From Nitrospirota bacterium (GTDB lineage: Bacteria > Nitrospirota > Thermodesulfovibrionia > Thermodesulfovibrionales > JdFR-85): a stretch of DNA of 58,889 nucleotides. The position numbers and the translations under genes were made by a program. The stretch covers positions 1-58,889 of the forward strand of contig WGER01000073.1 in the NCBI GenBank assembly GCA_015492645.1. The letters are read 5' to 3'. Shown one piece after another: positions 38,406-47,632 of the stretch (positions are counted from its first letter, which is position 1; each line of letters begins with the position of its first letter). A model generated the notes under the pieces. That model saw nothing but the letters and a program-made list of their open reading frames with translations. It ran no database searches and had not been told where the DNA came from.

Positions 38406-39157
38406 AACTCAGATAGTTTAAAGACAGGGCCCTCAATACAGACCCTCTTCATACCCTCTCTTGTTGGGTAGGCACAACCCAGGCATACACCAATCCCGCA
38501 GGCCATCCTCTCTTCAACACTTACATACACCTCATCTGTTCGAAGGTCTTCCAGTCCTTTCAATGTCTCTATCATCTGTCCGGGCCCACAGATATAGACC
38601 ACAGGACTTTCCACATCTGTCAAAACTTCCCTCAGCCCATCCAGTACCGTACCCTTAATCCCCTCTGAGCCATCCTCAGTAAAGATCCTCAATTCTGTAT
38701 CGCCTATCATTTTGATATATTCCATGGCTATCAATTCATCCCTGCTCTTTCCACCATATAGCATTATCTTCTGTGTATCTATTTCGCGTGCAAGTAAATA
38801 AAGGGGTGCTATCCCTATGCCACCTCCCACCAGTACAGGTTGTTGGCCCCTTTCAGGTAGGGGAAAGCCCCTCCCGAGAGGGCCGATAACATCAACAAAC
38901 ATCCCCTTTGAGACCTGAAGGAGTTGCTCTGTACCCCTGCCTTTCTTCATGATGAGGAACTCCATGTAATTGTTATCCCAGTTGAACACACTGAAAGGCC
39001 GTCTTAAAAGGGGATCATAGGATGTACCTGTCCGAATGAGATAGAATTGACCGGCTCTGGGCCTCAGGGAGTCAGCAGGGATAAAGAGTCTCAGTAAAAA
39101 ATGTCTATCTGAAAGGATCTCCTTAGAGATGACCTCTGCCTTGAAACACTTAGTCAA
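38402..39157 (-). CDS. pyrK: Dihydroorotate dehydrogenase B, electron-transfer subunit
   Basis: A 251-residue FAD/2Fe-2S protein. RPFSVFNWDNN is the FAD-binding motif, LVGGGIGIAPLYLLA and ICGPGQMIETL the NAD-binding region, and the C-terminal ERMACGIGVCLGC with a later VC supplies four cysteines for the 2Fe-2S cluster. The start is TTG at 39157, overlapping the greA end by 8 bases; no better start is near. Confidence 0.95.
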   Translation of the reverse strand: MTKCFKAEVISKEILSDRHFLLRLFIPADSLRPRAGQFYLIRTGTSYDPLLRRPFSVFNWDNNYMEFLIMKKGRGTEQLLQVSKGMFVDVIGPLGRGFPLPERGQQPVLVGGGIGIAPLYLLAREIDTQKIMLYGGKSRDELIAMEYIKMIGDTELRIFTEDGSEGIKGTVLDGLREVLTDVESPVVYICGPGQMIETLKGLEDLRTDEVYVSVEERMACGIGVCLGCAYPTREGMKRVCIEGPVFKLSEL

Positions 39158-39629
39158 AACTGATCTCTAATACCTCGTACTGGATGGTCCGGCCCGGTGC
39201 CTTCACTATAACTTCGTCTCCCACCCTCTTACCAATAAGGGCTCGCCCTACCGGGGAGGTTACAGAAATCCTTCCGTTACTAACATCAGCCTCATCAGGA
39301 CCTACCAGTTTAAAGACCTTCTCGGTATCCTCCAATAGGTCGTAAACCCTCACTTTAGCGCCGAATATAACCTTTGAGGTATCAGCCCTTGAGGTGTCTA
39401 TCACCTCTGCTCGACTGATCTTGTCTTGAAGTTCTCTTATCCTTGCCTCTATAAAGGCCTGTCTCTCCTTAGCAGCCTCGTACTCTGCATTCTCGCTGAG
39501 GTCACCATGGGCCCTTGCCTCCTCTATCTCCTTTATATTCCTGGGCCTTTCAACCCTGAGGAGGTAATCCAATTCCTCCTTCAGTTTCTTCAAGCCTTCT
39601 TCAGTTATAGGTATCCTCTTCATAGCCAT
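39150..39629 (-). CDS. greA: Transcript cleavage factor GreA
   Basis: A 159-residue factor that restarts backtracked RNA polymerase. The N-terminal coiled coil has the acidic tip in ARAHGDLSENAEYEAAKERQ (D and E of the tip are present), and the C-terminal FKBP-like domain has ISVTSPVGRALIGKRVGDEV. Two ATGs (39629, 39623) are possible; neither has a Shine-Dalgarno sequence, and the upstream bases are AT-rich, so the message may be leaderless or nearly so. Confidence 0.96.
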   Translation of the reverse strand: MAMKRIPITEEGLKKLKEELDYLLRVERPRNIKEIEEARAHGDLSENAEYEAAKERQAFIEARIRELQDKISRAEVIDTSRADTSKVIFGAKVRVYDLLEDTEKVFKLVGPDEADVSNGRISVTSPVGRALIGKRVGDEVIVKAPGRTIQYEVLEISFD

Positions 39630-39716
39630 TAAATTTTATTATTTTATGTGCAAATTGGTCAATCACCCCTCGCATTAAATTCAGTTTTGAGGCAACCCAC
39701 GCCACCTAATCAACTA

Positions 39717-39737
39717 CCCCGTGGCAAGACCACGGGG
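39717..39737. repeat. Perfect palindromic hairpin CCCCGTGG/CCACGGGG
   Basis: An 8-bp perfect stem with the 5-base loop CAAGA lies in the 161-base gap between greA and the LtaS-GDPD gene. The surrounding words (CAACTACCCC before, GAATTCC after) recall palindromes at IS200/IS605-type ends, but no transposase is present. It may be a remnant end, a REP-like element or a regulatory hairpin. Confidence 0.4.
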
Positions 39738-39790
39738 AATTCCATCTATTTGGCAAATGAGGACCTTGACATAAGCATTATCTTTTATAG

Positions 39791-42700
39791 ATGATAGGCT
39801 GGATGGATAGAGCAAAAAGGATCGAAATCCCGCTATGGGCTATTCTCGCCTTTCTGGCTATTTTTATATATAAACTCGTCTTCTTCATTATTCATATCCC
39901 GTTATTTGCTGAAAGGGGTTATGAACCGCACAGAGTCGTCTTAACAGTACTGATTGAAGACATGGGGATGTTTGCGCTTCTTATACTATTTTACTTCTTC
40001 TTGAAAAGGCTGAGATATCTTCTACCCCTTCTGGTTAGCCTGTTTCTGACCTTTTATCTCATAGATGTCGAGGTATTCAAGAGTCTTTACAGAAGGCTGA
40101 CCATTATCAATCTCATCAGATTCTGGGATGAACCCCAGGCCATATTCTCCTTTGTATCTATGGGTAAGATCCTCATGTTACTGAGTTTATTGATTATTCT
40201 TATATTGATTAGAGGTATCAGATTCACGATTTATAAATACAAAACTGCCATGGTTTTACCTCTCCTCGCCCTGATGGCATTACCATGGGCAGAGATAACT
40301 TCTCGAGGAGGGCCAGATCTCTTTTTTCTTTATATCACAGGTAACCTCTTAAGGGTAAACCAACAGATGACCTATAAAAGGGGTGTTAATTACGAGACTT
40401 ATGAAGAGGTAAGAAGGCAGTTACCCCATTTATTTATTGCCACAGAAGGTCTATTGAACGGGAAGACCTTTTTACTGTCCAGAAGAAACAGTTCGACAAT
40501 AAGACCACCCAATCTGATACTTCTGATTGCAGAGTCCCTCTCTCAGGTCGACTCTCTGAGGAGTGGAGGAATCTATAACAGACTTCCTCATATCGACAGG
40601 ATCATCAGTGAGGGGCTGACACTCAAAAATGTTGTATCTAATGGCAGTTCCACCTCCGAGGCCCTGGCCTCCTTACTGCTCGGTGTGGAACAACTGCCCA
40701 CCGCCCTGCTTGAAGACGACATGATGAAGAGGTTTCCTCCTGAATATCTGCGAGGAAGGAATCTGATCTTAAGGGCAAAACAGAAGGGATATAAAACCAT
40801 ATTTTTGTCAAACTCTCTCTTAGAATTCCAGAACACCAAAAAATGGTTGGAGGCCCTGGGTTTTGATTATATAGAAGGGGCTGAGTCGGGGTACTTTCAA
40901 GGATTCCCTAAGTACACCTTTAACTGTCCAGAGGACCGTGTCCTATATTCAAGGGCATTACAGATGATTAAAGGGGAGAATGGTCCGTTCTTTATGGTAC
41001 TATTAACTGTGAGTCTCCATCCTCCCTGGCTCCTGCCTGATGATACCTACAGAACAAGTAACGATCCTTTAACCAATCTTCTGAATTACGTTGACCGAAC
41101 CATTTATTCCTTTTATCAGAAATTAAAAGAAAGTGGATTCTTTGAAAATGGGACGTTAATCATCGTGGGAGACCACAGGAGGATGACTGAACTTGATCCT
41201 GAAGAGTTTAGAAAAAGGGGTGTTGATGCTTATGGAAGGGTTGTCTGTGGGATTGTCGGAAGGGGAATAAGGAAAGGGACGATTGATAACACCCCCCTGA
41301 ATCATAACGATCTTCAGGGAATTGTCTGGACAATTATGAATGGCACCCCTTTGCCCTTGGAACTTTACAAATTTAATAAGGCCTATCAGATCGGGATAAA
41401 AGAGCCCTTCACCCTCCACCTTCTAAATGATGAGTTTGGAATGATACTGGTCAGGCTTAGAGGAGGTACAAAACTGATCAGATTCTCAAAAAACTTTGAC
41501 CCTCTTTCACAAGATCAGAGCATAAGCAGAGATATTGGTGCCTATATGGTTCTCAGTGGCTATCATCTTCAAAAGGCACAGATGCCTGATGAGTACAGTC
41601 TTCTAAGATACAGAGAAGAGGTGTCTCACCGGCTAAACTCCCTCTGGACAGCACTCAAGAGTTACAGAGAGATAATCGGAGCAGGTGAAGAGGCATACAG
41701 GCCTGATGAGATATTCAGAGATATAGATGACCTCATGAATGGACTGGAAGCAGGAAATGACTGGTGGCATTCCATGACTGTGGGTCTTTCAAAATTATGG
41801 AATACTCTACCAAAACCAGATAGAGACCTGAAACCAAAGAAATGGAGAAAGAGAAACCTTGACAGACTCTTTATTGTTACTGGATTTGAGATGTTACCGC
41901 GTCATCTCTACCTCAGATTAACGAGAAACATTCTAAAATTGAATGAGGACATCTCTCGTGAAAAACTTCTCAAACTCTGGTCTGAGATAGATATCCCCCT
42001 GCCCTATCTGGAGAGGCCTCACTATCTAAGGCCTTTCTATTTTGATGAATCTCCCGTGGAGGTCACGAGGCCATTTATCATTGCTCATAGGGGTGGTTTA
42101 TCACCCTATCCAGAAAATTCTCTCTCTGCATTTAAGTACGCCCTTCTTATGGGTGCTGATGGCTTAGAATGTGACCTCCGGCTGAGCAGGGATGGCAGGG
42201 TCTTTGTCCTGCATGACGATAACCTCTCAAGACTGACAGGTATTGATAAGCCTGTGAGTCAAATGGAATCATCTGAGTTGTTAAGGCTACGTCTAAAAGA
42301 CCCTCTAAAGCCTTACATCTATTCATCTGAATCTCCGCTCCTGCTTGAAAGATTGATAGAGGAGTTAGCAGATGATACCATTCTGTGGCTTGAGTTAAAA
42401 CCAGATGGAGGTGAGGATCTCCCCTACAGAGTTGGAGAACTCATACAGAGATATGGACTACAGGATAGGGTGATTGTGTCCAGTTTTTCTCCTGAAATGC
42501 TCAAACCTCTGAGAGAAAACTTTCCGGGGCTTTTAATAGCCTACGAGTTTCCAATGTTAAAATATCGAAATATTCGATCATTAATAAATGCCGATGATAG
42601 AGATAGAATCATCATCAGTGCAGACCATCCCGAACAGTTCACCCCCACCCTGCTTAAAAGGCTCATCTCAGAAAGGATAAGGACCTCCAGTTACACAGTC

Positions 42701-42805
42701 AACAGGTACGATGAACTCAAAAGGGCGATAGACTCTGGTATAACCTATATCCAGACAGACAGACCTGACCGTGCAAGATTTTTAATAAATGACCACCCTA
42801 AATAA
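39791..42805 (+). CDS. Fusion of LtaS-like membrane phosphotransferase/sulfatase-fold enzyme with glycerophosphodiester phosphodiesterase
   Basis: A 1004-residue protein. Residues about 12-170 hold five hydrophobic segments, as in lipoteichoic-acid synthase-type enzymes. Residues about 240-530 form an alkaline-phosphatase-fold domain: NLILLIAESLSQ with the metal-binding glutamate, NGSSTSEALASLLLG with the candidate Ser/Thr nucleophile, and IIVGDHRRM with metal ligands D461/H462. About 550-755 is unassigned. Residues about 760-1004 are a complete GDPD domain: IAHRGGLSPYPENSLSAFKY (H766), GADGLECDLRLSRDG, VLHDDNLSRLTG and a YIQTDRPD end. It could transfer and trim glycerol-phosphate groups on an envelope glycan or lipid. 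ATG 39803 is an alternative start. Confidence 0.85.
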   Translation: MIGWMDRAKRIEIPLWAILAFLAIFIYKLVFFIIHIPLFAERGYEPHRVVLTVLIEDMGMFALLILFYFFLKRLRYLLPLLVSLFLTFYLIDVEVFKSLYRRLTIINLIRFWDEPQAIFSFVSMGKILMLLSLLIILILIRGIRFTIYKYKTAMVLPLLALMALPWAEITSRGGPDLFFLYITGNLLRVNQQMTYKRGVNYETYEEVRRQLPHLFIATEGLLNGKTFLLSRRNSSTIRPPNLILLIAESLSQVDSLRSGGIYNRLPHIDRIISEGLTLKNVVSNGSSTSEALASLLLGVEQLPTALLEDDMMKRFPPEYLRGRNLILRAKQKGYKTIFLSNSLLEFQNTKKWLEALGFDYIEGAESGYFQGFPKYTFNCPEDRVLYSRALQMIKGENGPFFMVLLTVSLHPPWLLPDDTYRTSNDPLTNLLNYVDRTIYSFYQKLKESGFFENGTLIIVGDHRRMTELDPEEFRKRGVDAYGRVVCGIVGRGIRKGTIDNTPLNHNDLQGIVWTIMNGTPLPLELYKFNKAYQIGIKEPFTLHLLNDEFGMILVRLRGGTKLIRFSKNFDPLSQDQSISRDIGAYMVLSGYHLQKAQMPDEYSLLRYREEVSHRLNSLWTALKSYREIIGAGEEAYRPDEIFRDIDDLMNGLEAGNDWWHSMTVGLSKLWNTLPKPDRDLKPKKWRKRNLDRLFIVTGFEMLPRHLYLRLTRNILKLNEDISREKLLKLWSEIDIPLPYLERPHYLRPFYFDESPVEVTRPFIIAHRGGLSPYPENSLSAFKYALLMGADGLECDLRLSRDGRVFVLHDDNLSRLTGIDKPVSQMESSELLRLRLKDPLKPYIYSSESPLLLERLIEELADDTILWLELKPDGGEDLPYRVGELIQRYGLQDRVIVSSFSPEMLKPLRENFPGLLIAYEFPMLKYRNIRSLINADDRDRIIISADHPEQFTPTLLKRLISERIRTSSYTVNRYDELKRAIDSGITYIQTDRPDRARFLINDHPK

Positions 42806-42823
42806 TCTGTGACAGAGGAACGA

Positions 42824-42839
42824 AGGCGGTATGCCGCCT
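42824..42839. repeat. Small hairpin after the LtaS-GDPD gene
   Basis: AGGCGG and CCGCCT form a 6-bp stem with loop TATG 18 bases after the stop codon. There is no U-tract, so an intrinsic terminator is doubtful. The rest of the 206-base gap to the DsrE-like gene holds no ORF. Confidence 0.3.
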
Positions 42840-43011
42840 GCCTGTTATACCTATTTGGGACAGATATGGACCACCCTAATTTCAATTGAGACAGTCTCGG
42901 CACAAAGACCGCCATAGTGATTGGCAATCTTGGGGTGCAGATACTTAAGAGACCCCAAAAAAGGACAATGGTTTATAATATTCTAAACAAAAAATTAAAA
43001 GGAGGTGTAAG

Positions 43012-43383
43012 ATGTCTGAGAAGAGTTTTGTATTCATTCTGAACCACTCCTTTGACAGGCCTGATGTGGCTGCATCGGCGCTACAACTGGCCACAAACAT
43101 GAAGGCCTTTGATATTGAACTTGACTTCTTTCTCATCAATGAAGGCGTAATGCTTGCAAAGAAGGGGTTTGCAGAAACAATAACATGGCAGAAGAAGGAT
43201 GGTTTCTCTCCTATCAAGGACCTCCTGAAAACACTGCAGGAGTTCGGTGTTAGGTTTTATGTCTGTGCATCCTGTGTGAAACCCTATGGGCTTGAAGGTG
43301 CTGAATTGATCGATAATGCAGAAATTAAACCCGGCAGTTTCTTGGGTGAAATGCTTCTTCAGAGGCAGAGCGTCAGTTTTTGA
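43012..43383 (+). CDS. DsrE/DsrF-superfamily small protein
   Basis: A 123-residue protein of the DsrE fold, a group involved in sulfur relay and in uncharacterised redox roles. LNHSFDRPDVAASALQLATNM is the N-terminal strand-helix, ELDFFLINEGVMLAKKG the middle and FYVCASCVKPYGLEGAEL a CxxC-containing segment near residue 87. AAAGGAGGTG lies just before the ATG and TATAAT occurs at 42974-42979. Its 3' end overlaps the converging aroA by 11 bases. No dsr genes are nearby. Confidence 0.85.
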   Translation: MSEKSFVFILNHSFDRPDVAASALQLATNMKAFDIELDFFLINEGVMLAKKGFAETITWQKKDGFSPIKDLLKTLQEFGVRFYVCASCVKPYGLEGAELIDNAEIKPGSFLGEMLLQRQSVSF

Positions 43384-44665
43384 GACAGAGACTGTTGAGG
43401 AGATCAAAGAATCCCGGAAAGGAGACCTCCACAGAAGAGGTCTCCTCAAGCCTTACCCCTTCATCCGTAAGCAAGGAGGCAATTGCAAGGGCCATCGCCA
43501 CTCTGTGGTCATTATAGGTCTTCAAGGCTCCACCTCTCAGCCTTGCCGGCCCCTTTATACTCAAACCATCTGAATACTCCTCCACCTCTACACCCATCTT
43601 CCTCAATTCAGCGACCATAGTGGCGATCCTGTCTGATTCCTTCACCCTCAACTCCTGGGCCCCCCTCACAGAAGTGACACCCTCGGCCTGTGTGGCCGCA
43701 ACAGTCAGTATCGGAAATTCATCAATACACTTCGGGACCTCTTCTGGGGTTATCTCCGTAGCCCTTAACGGACCTCTATACTTAACATGGATGTCAGCCA
43801 CGGGTTCACCTCCGGCTTCCCGGATGTTCATCAGGTCCACCTCACCTCCCATCCTCACCAGGATGTCGAGAAGACCCGTACGGGTGGGGTTTACCCCGAC
43901 ACTCCTTATCATCACATCAGAGCCCGGCACCACAAGGGCTGCCACAACAAAAAAGGCTGCTGAGGAGAAATCCCCTGGGACGATCATCTCAATCGGGTCG
44001 AGTTTCTTTACGGATCTGACCCTCACTGCAGTCCCTTCCACCCGGAGGTCGGCCCCCATGGCCTGTAACATCTTTTCTGTATGGTCTCTGGATCTGTAGG
44101 GCTCCACCACGGTGGTCTCACCCTGGGCATACAGACCTGCCAGGATTATTGCAGTCTTCACCTGTGCGGATGCCTGTGGACAGATATAACTTATCCCTTT
44201 AAGGGCCCCACCCTTTATTGCTACTGGCGGAAGAGAATCTCCTCTCCTTGCATATAAACTGGCCCCCATCATCCTGAGTGGGATGATCACCCTGTCCATC
44301 GGTCTCTTCCTGAGGGAGTGATCACCGGTCAAGACCGAAAAGAAGGGCTGTGCAGCAAGCAATCCTGACAGGAGTCTCATGGTGGTACCAGAGTTTTCAC
44401 AGTTTATTACATCTTCAGGCTCTTTCAACCCCTGAAGTCCAACGCCCTCAATCGTCACCCTTTTCCCCTCAACACCAATATTTACTCCGAGAGACCTCAA
44501 TGCCTTAAGAGTAGCCAGAGGGTCTCTTGCCATCAGGTAATTATCAATAATACTCTGTCCTTCGGCTATTGAGCCAAAGAGTGCAGCCCTGTGAGAAATG
44601 GACTTATCTGGTGGGACCTCAATATCCCCCCTAAGGGGGCCCTTCAATTTCAGATCAACAGTCAT
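43373..44665 (-). CDS. aroA: 3-phosphoshikimate 1-carboxyvinyltransferase (EPSP synthase)
   Basis: A 430-residue enzyme that condenses shikimate-3-phosphate with PEP. PPDKSISHRAALFGSIAEG and CENSGTTMRLLSGLLAAQPF are substrate-binding blocks, and VRGAQELRVKESDRIATM and YNDHRVAMALAIA the C-terminal signature. It is the last gene of the aromatic operon, overlapping tyrA by 11 bases, and its 3' end overlaps the DsrE-like gene on the other strand. Confidence 0.97.
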   Translation of the reverse strand: MTVDLKLKGPLRGDIEVPPDKSISHRAALFGSIAEGQSIIDNYLMARDPLATLKALRSLGVNIGVEGKRVTIEGVGLQGLKEPEDVINCENSGTTMRLLSGLLAAQPFFSVLTGDHSLRKRPMDRVIIPLRMMGASLYARRGDSLPPVAIKGGALKGISYICPQASAQVKTAIILAGLYAQGETTVVEPYRSRDHTEKMLQAMGADLRVEGTAVRVRSVKKLDPIEMIVPGDFSSAAFFVVAALVVPGSDVMIRSVGVNPTRTGLLDILVRMGGEVDLMNIREAGGEPVADIHVKYRGPLRATEITPEEVPKCIDEFPILTVAATQAEGVTSVRGAQELRVKESDRIATMVAELRKMGVEVEEYSDGLSIKGPARLRGGALKTYNDHRVAMALAIASLLTDEGVRLEETSSVEVSFPGFFDLLNSLCLKN

Positions 44666-45524
44666 CTCCCAACCCCTGTCTGAGAGACCTTGCCCTTGTA
44701 AAAATCTCGAGCAGTTTGTTCCTGTCCCTGCCTCTCAGAACAATACCGATCTCCTTTAATTCATCGATGAGTCTGTCTATGAAAAGGAGGAGATTATCTC
44801 TATTATATAGACAGATATCCACCCACAGCCCTGGTGGACTCTTGGCAATCCTGGTTGTGTCCCTGAAACCCCTGCCGGAAAACCTGAGGGCATCTGAGTC
44901 CAGATCCCCTACTGTCTTGACAAGGGCATAGGAGAGTACATGAGGCAGATGGCTGATGAGTCCAAAGACCCTGTCGTGTTCTTCAGGACTCATCTGTACA
45001 ACCCTGCATCCCAGGACCTCCCAGAGCATTCTCACCCTCGACAGGACCTCCTGAGATGTCTTTTCTGTCGGGGTAATCACACAGAGGGCATCTCTAAACA
45101 GCCCCGGATCAGCATTGACAGCACCTGACTTCTCCGAACCTGCTATCGGATGACATCCAACAAACCCAACACCCTCTGGCAACAGTGACTCTATTGTATG
45201 GACCAGTTCTCCCTTGACACTTCCCACATCTATAACCACAGATCCGCTGGAAAGAACTCTCCTCAGACGGGTTACAAGGGTCTCAAATCCACTCACAGGA
45301 GTGGCAAGTACAAGGAGGTCTGCCCCTCTGGCAATGTCATCGGGATCCAAACTGTAGAAATCGATGAGACCCTTCTTCAGGGCCTCCCTCAGGTTCTCTT
45401 CACTCCTTCCATACCCCCTTACCTCTATCCTGTCTCTATAGAGTCCCTTGAGTGCACCTCCGAGGGAACCTCCTATGAGACCCACCCCCAGGATACCCAC
45501 TCTCTTAAAATCAGGCTCAGACAC
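44655..45524 (-). CDS. tyrA: Prephenate (or arogenate) dehydrogenase
   Basis: A 289-residue TyrA for tyrosine synthesis. [18 protein letters not shown] is the NAD(P)-binding motif, [14 protein letters not shown] and [14 protein letters not shown] are conserved blocks, and [13 protein letters not shown] carries the catalytic-region histidines. The start is GTG at 45524 with AGGAAG upstream. Prephenate versus arogenate specificity cannot be read from sequence. It overlaps aroF by 8 bases. Confidence 0.95.
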   Translation of the reverse strand: MSEPDFKRVGILGVGLIGGSLGGALKGLYRDRIEVRGYGRSEENLREALKKGLIDFYSLDPDDIARGADLLVLATPVSGFETLVTRLRRVLSSGSVVIDVGSVKGELVHTIESLLPEGVGFVGCHPIAGSEKSGAVNADPGLFRDALCVITPTEKTSQEVLSRVRMLWEVLGCRVVQMSPEEHDRVFGLISHLPHVLSYALVKTVGDLDSDALRFSGRGFRDTTRIAKSPPGLWVDICLYNRDNLLLFIDRLIDELKEIGIVLRGRDRNKLLEIFTRARSLRQGLGDDC

Positions 45525-46542
45525 TTCTTCCTATCGCCTCGGCGATCGGCCTTATCTCTTCCATTAGCCTTCTGAAGGCATCAGGCCTGAGGGACTGTTC
45601 ACCATCAGAGAGTGCCTCCTCAGGTCTGGGATGGACCTCCACCATGAGTCCATCGGCACCTGCAGCCACTGCTGCCCTTGCCATCGGGATCACAAGGTCC
45701 CATTTGCCCACACCGTGGCTTGGGTCTACCACTACAGGCAGATGGGTGAGTTGTTTCAGCAGTGGTACCGCACTCAGATCCAGGGTATTCCTTGTGGCGG
45801 TTTCAAAGGTCCTGATCCCCCTTTCACAGAGTATCACCTGATGGTTACCCTTTGACATTATGTACTCCGCTGCCATCAGCCATTCCTTGATGGTGGCTGA
45901 TAGTCCCCTCTTCAGCAATACCGGCTTGTCTGCCTGCCCCACCTCCATAAGAAGTCGGAAGTTCTGCATATTCCTTGCACCGATCTGTATCACATCTGTG
46001 TACTGGAGTACTATCTCAAGGTCCCTTGGATCCATTAACTCAGTAACAATTGGCAGCCCTGTCCTCTCTCTCGCCTCCGCCAGTATCTTCAGCCCCCCTT
46101 CACCAAGCCCCTGGAAGGAGTAGGGAGAGGTCCTGGGCTTAAAGGCCCCGCCTCTCAGGAAAGAAGCACCCGCCTCCTTTACAGCATCTGCCACCTGAAG
46201 CATCAGTTCCCTGTTCTCAACCGCACAGGGACCTGCAATCACATGTACCCGCTCTGATCCTATCTTTTTCCCTCTGATATTAATTATCGTCGGCTCTCTC
46301 TTGAACTCCCTGCTCGCCAGTTTGTAGGGTTTTATAATCCTCATCACACTCTCAACAGCCTCTATGGCCCTGATCGCATTTTCTTCATCTTCAGAAACCC
46401 TCGAGGTATCCCCAATAACTCCAATAATCGTTCTCTCTGTTCCCTTTGATATATGGGCCTTAAGACCCTTCTTCTTCAACCTCTCTACTATCTGTTCAAT
46501 GTCAGTTTCTGTTGCTGTGGGCTTTAAAACGATAATGTCCAT
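45517..46542 (-). CDS. aroF: DAHP synthase, type I-beta (AroF/AroG_Bsub-like)
   Basis: A 341-residue enzyme for the first step of the shikimate pathway. Residues 1-75 are the ferredoxin-like regulatory domain typical of the Thermotoga enzyme ([20 protein letters not shown]). The barrel follows with [43 protein letters not shown] and [14 protein letters not shown] choose ATG 46542, with GAGGAGG 7 bases upstream; 15 extra residues upstream lack similarity and lie in the hisC end. Confidence 0.96.
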   Translation of the reverse strand: MDIIVLKPTATETDIEQIVERLKKKGLKAHISKGTERTIIGVIGDTSRVSEDEENAIRAIEAVESVMRIIKPYKLASREFKREPTIINIRGKKIGSERVHVIAGPCAVENRELMLQVADAVKEAGASFLRGGAFKPRTSPYSFQGLGEGGLKILAEARERTGLPIVTELMDPRDLEIVLQYTDVIQIGARNMQNFRLLMEVGQADKPVLLKRGLSATIKEWLMAAEYIMSKGNHQVILCERGIRTFETATRNTLDLSAVPLLKQLTHLPVVVDPSHGVGKWDLVIPMARAAVAAGADGLMVEVHPRPEEALSDGEQSLRPDAFRRLMEEIRPIAEAIGRSV

Positions 46543-46555
46543 TCCTGTACCTCCT

Positions 46556-47632
46556 CTATCCCAGGTGTCTCTCGAGGGCCTCAACAAGGGCCCTGTTTTC
46601 CTCAGGAAGACCTATAGTAATCCTGAGATACCTCTCACCCATGGGTCTCACAATTATCCCATCCCTTAATAAAGTCCTGTATAGGTCCTGAGCATCTATG
46701 CCATCAAGGACCACAAAGATAAAGTTCGCCTCTGTGGGTAAATACTTCAGCCCCAGGCGATTGAACTCTCTGTATAGATACTCCTTCCCCTGTTCGTTTA
46801 TCTCAATAGACCTCCTGACGTGTTCCTGATCATCCAGTGCCATGAGTGCAGCCGCCTGTGCGAGGGAATTCGTATTAAAGGGTTCTCTTATCTTGTTCAT
46901 CTCCTCTAAGATTTCCCTCTTGCCTATCCCGTAGCCTATCCTGAGTCCAGCAAGACCATAGATCTTTGAGAATGTCCTCAGGATCAGTATATCCCTGCCA
47001 TCCCTGAAATATCTCATCGTATCAGGGTATCTGGAGTCCTGCACATACTCATAGTATGCCTCATCCACCACTACAAGGACTCCCTCCGGGACATTTTCCA
47101 TAAACCTGTCAAATTCATCACTGTAGTTTATTGTGCCGGTGGGATTGTTCGGATTCGCGACAAACACAATACGGGTCTGAGGGGTAATACTGTCAGCCAT
47201 GGCATCCAGATCGTGTCTGTAATCCCTGAGTGGAACCTGTATCGCCTTTGCCCCTAAGGCCTGTACCGCCATCGGATAGACCACAAAGGATGGGGTCCCC
47301 ATAACCGCTTCGTCATCGGGTGTCATAAAGGTCCTCACAGCAATATCAATTAATTCGTTGGAACCATTACCCAGTATTACTTCATCCATTTCAATCTTCA
47401 ACCTCTCTGCGAGGGCCTTTCTCAGATAGTACCCTCCACCATCGGGGTATCTGTTGAGATTTTTGGTGGCAGATAGTATCGCCTCCTTCGCCTTTGGAGA
47501 GGGTCCAAGGGGATTCTCGTTTGAGGCGAGTTTTATGGCCTCCTTGATCCCGAGTTCTCTCTCCAACTCCTCAACAGGCTTACCAGGCACATATGGTCTT
47601 ATACTCCTCACATATTCTGGTACCGGTATCAT
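46556..47632 (-). CDS. hisC: Histidinol-phosphate aminotransferase family enzyme in the aromatic operon
   Basis: A 358-residue PLP enzyme, class I/II aminotransferase. [35 protein letters not shown] and the PLP lysine in [18 protein letters not shown] are seen. Members of this family act on histidinol phosphate and often also on aromatic keto acids; its position between pheA and aroF suggests use in phenylalanine and tyrosine formation too. The ATG overlaps the pheA stop as ATGA. Confidence 0.93.
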   Translation of the reverse strand: MIPVPEYVRSIRPYVPGKPVEELERELGIKEAIKLASNENPLGPSPKAKEAILSATKNLNRYPDGGGYYLRKALAERLKIEMDEVILGNGSNELIDIAVRTFMTPDDEAVMGTPSFVVYPMAVQALGAKAIQVPLRDYRHDLDAMADSITPQTRIVFVANPNNPTGTINYSDEFDRFMENVPEGVLVVVDEAYYEYVQDSRYPDTMRYFRDGRDILILRTFSKIYGLAGLRIGYGIGKREILEEMNKIREPFNTNSLAQAAALMALDDQEHVRRSIEINEQGKEYLYREFNRLGLKYLPTEANFIFVVLDGIDAQDLYRTLLRDGIIVRPMGERYLRITIGLPEENRALVEALERHLG

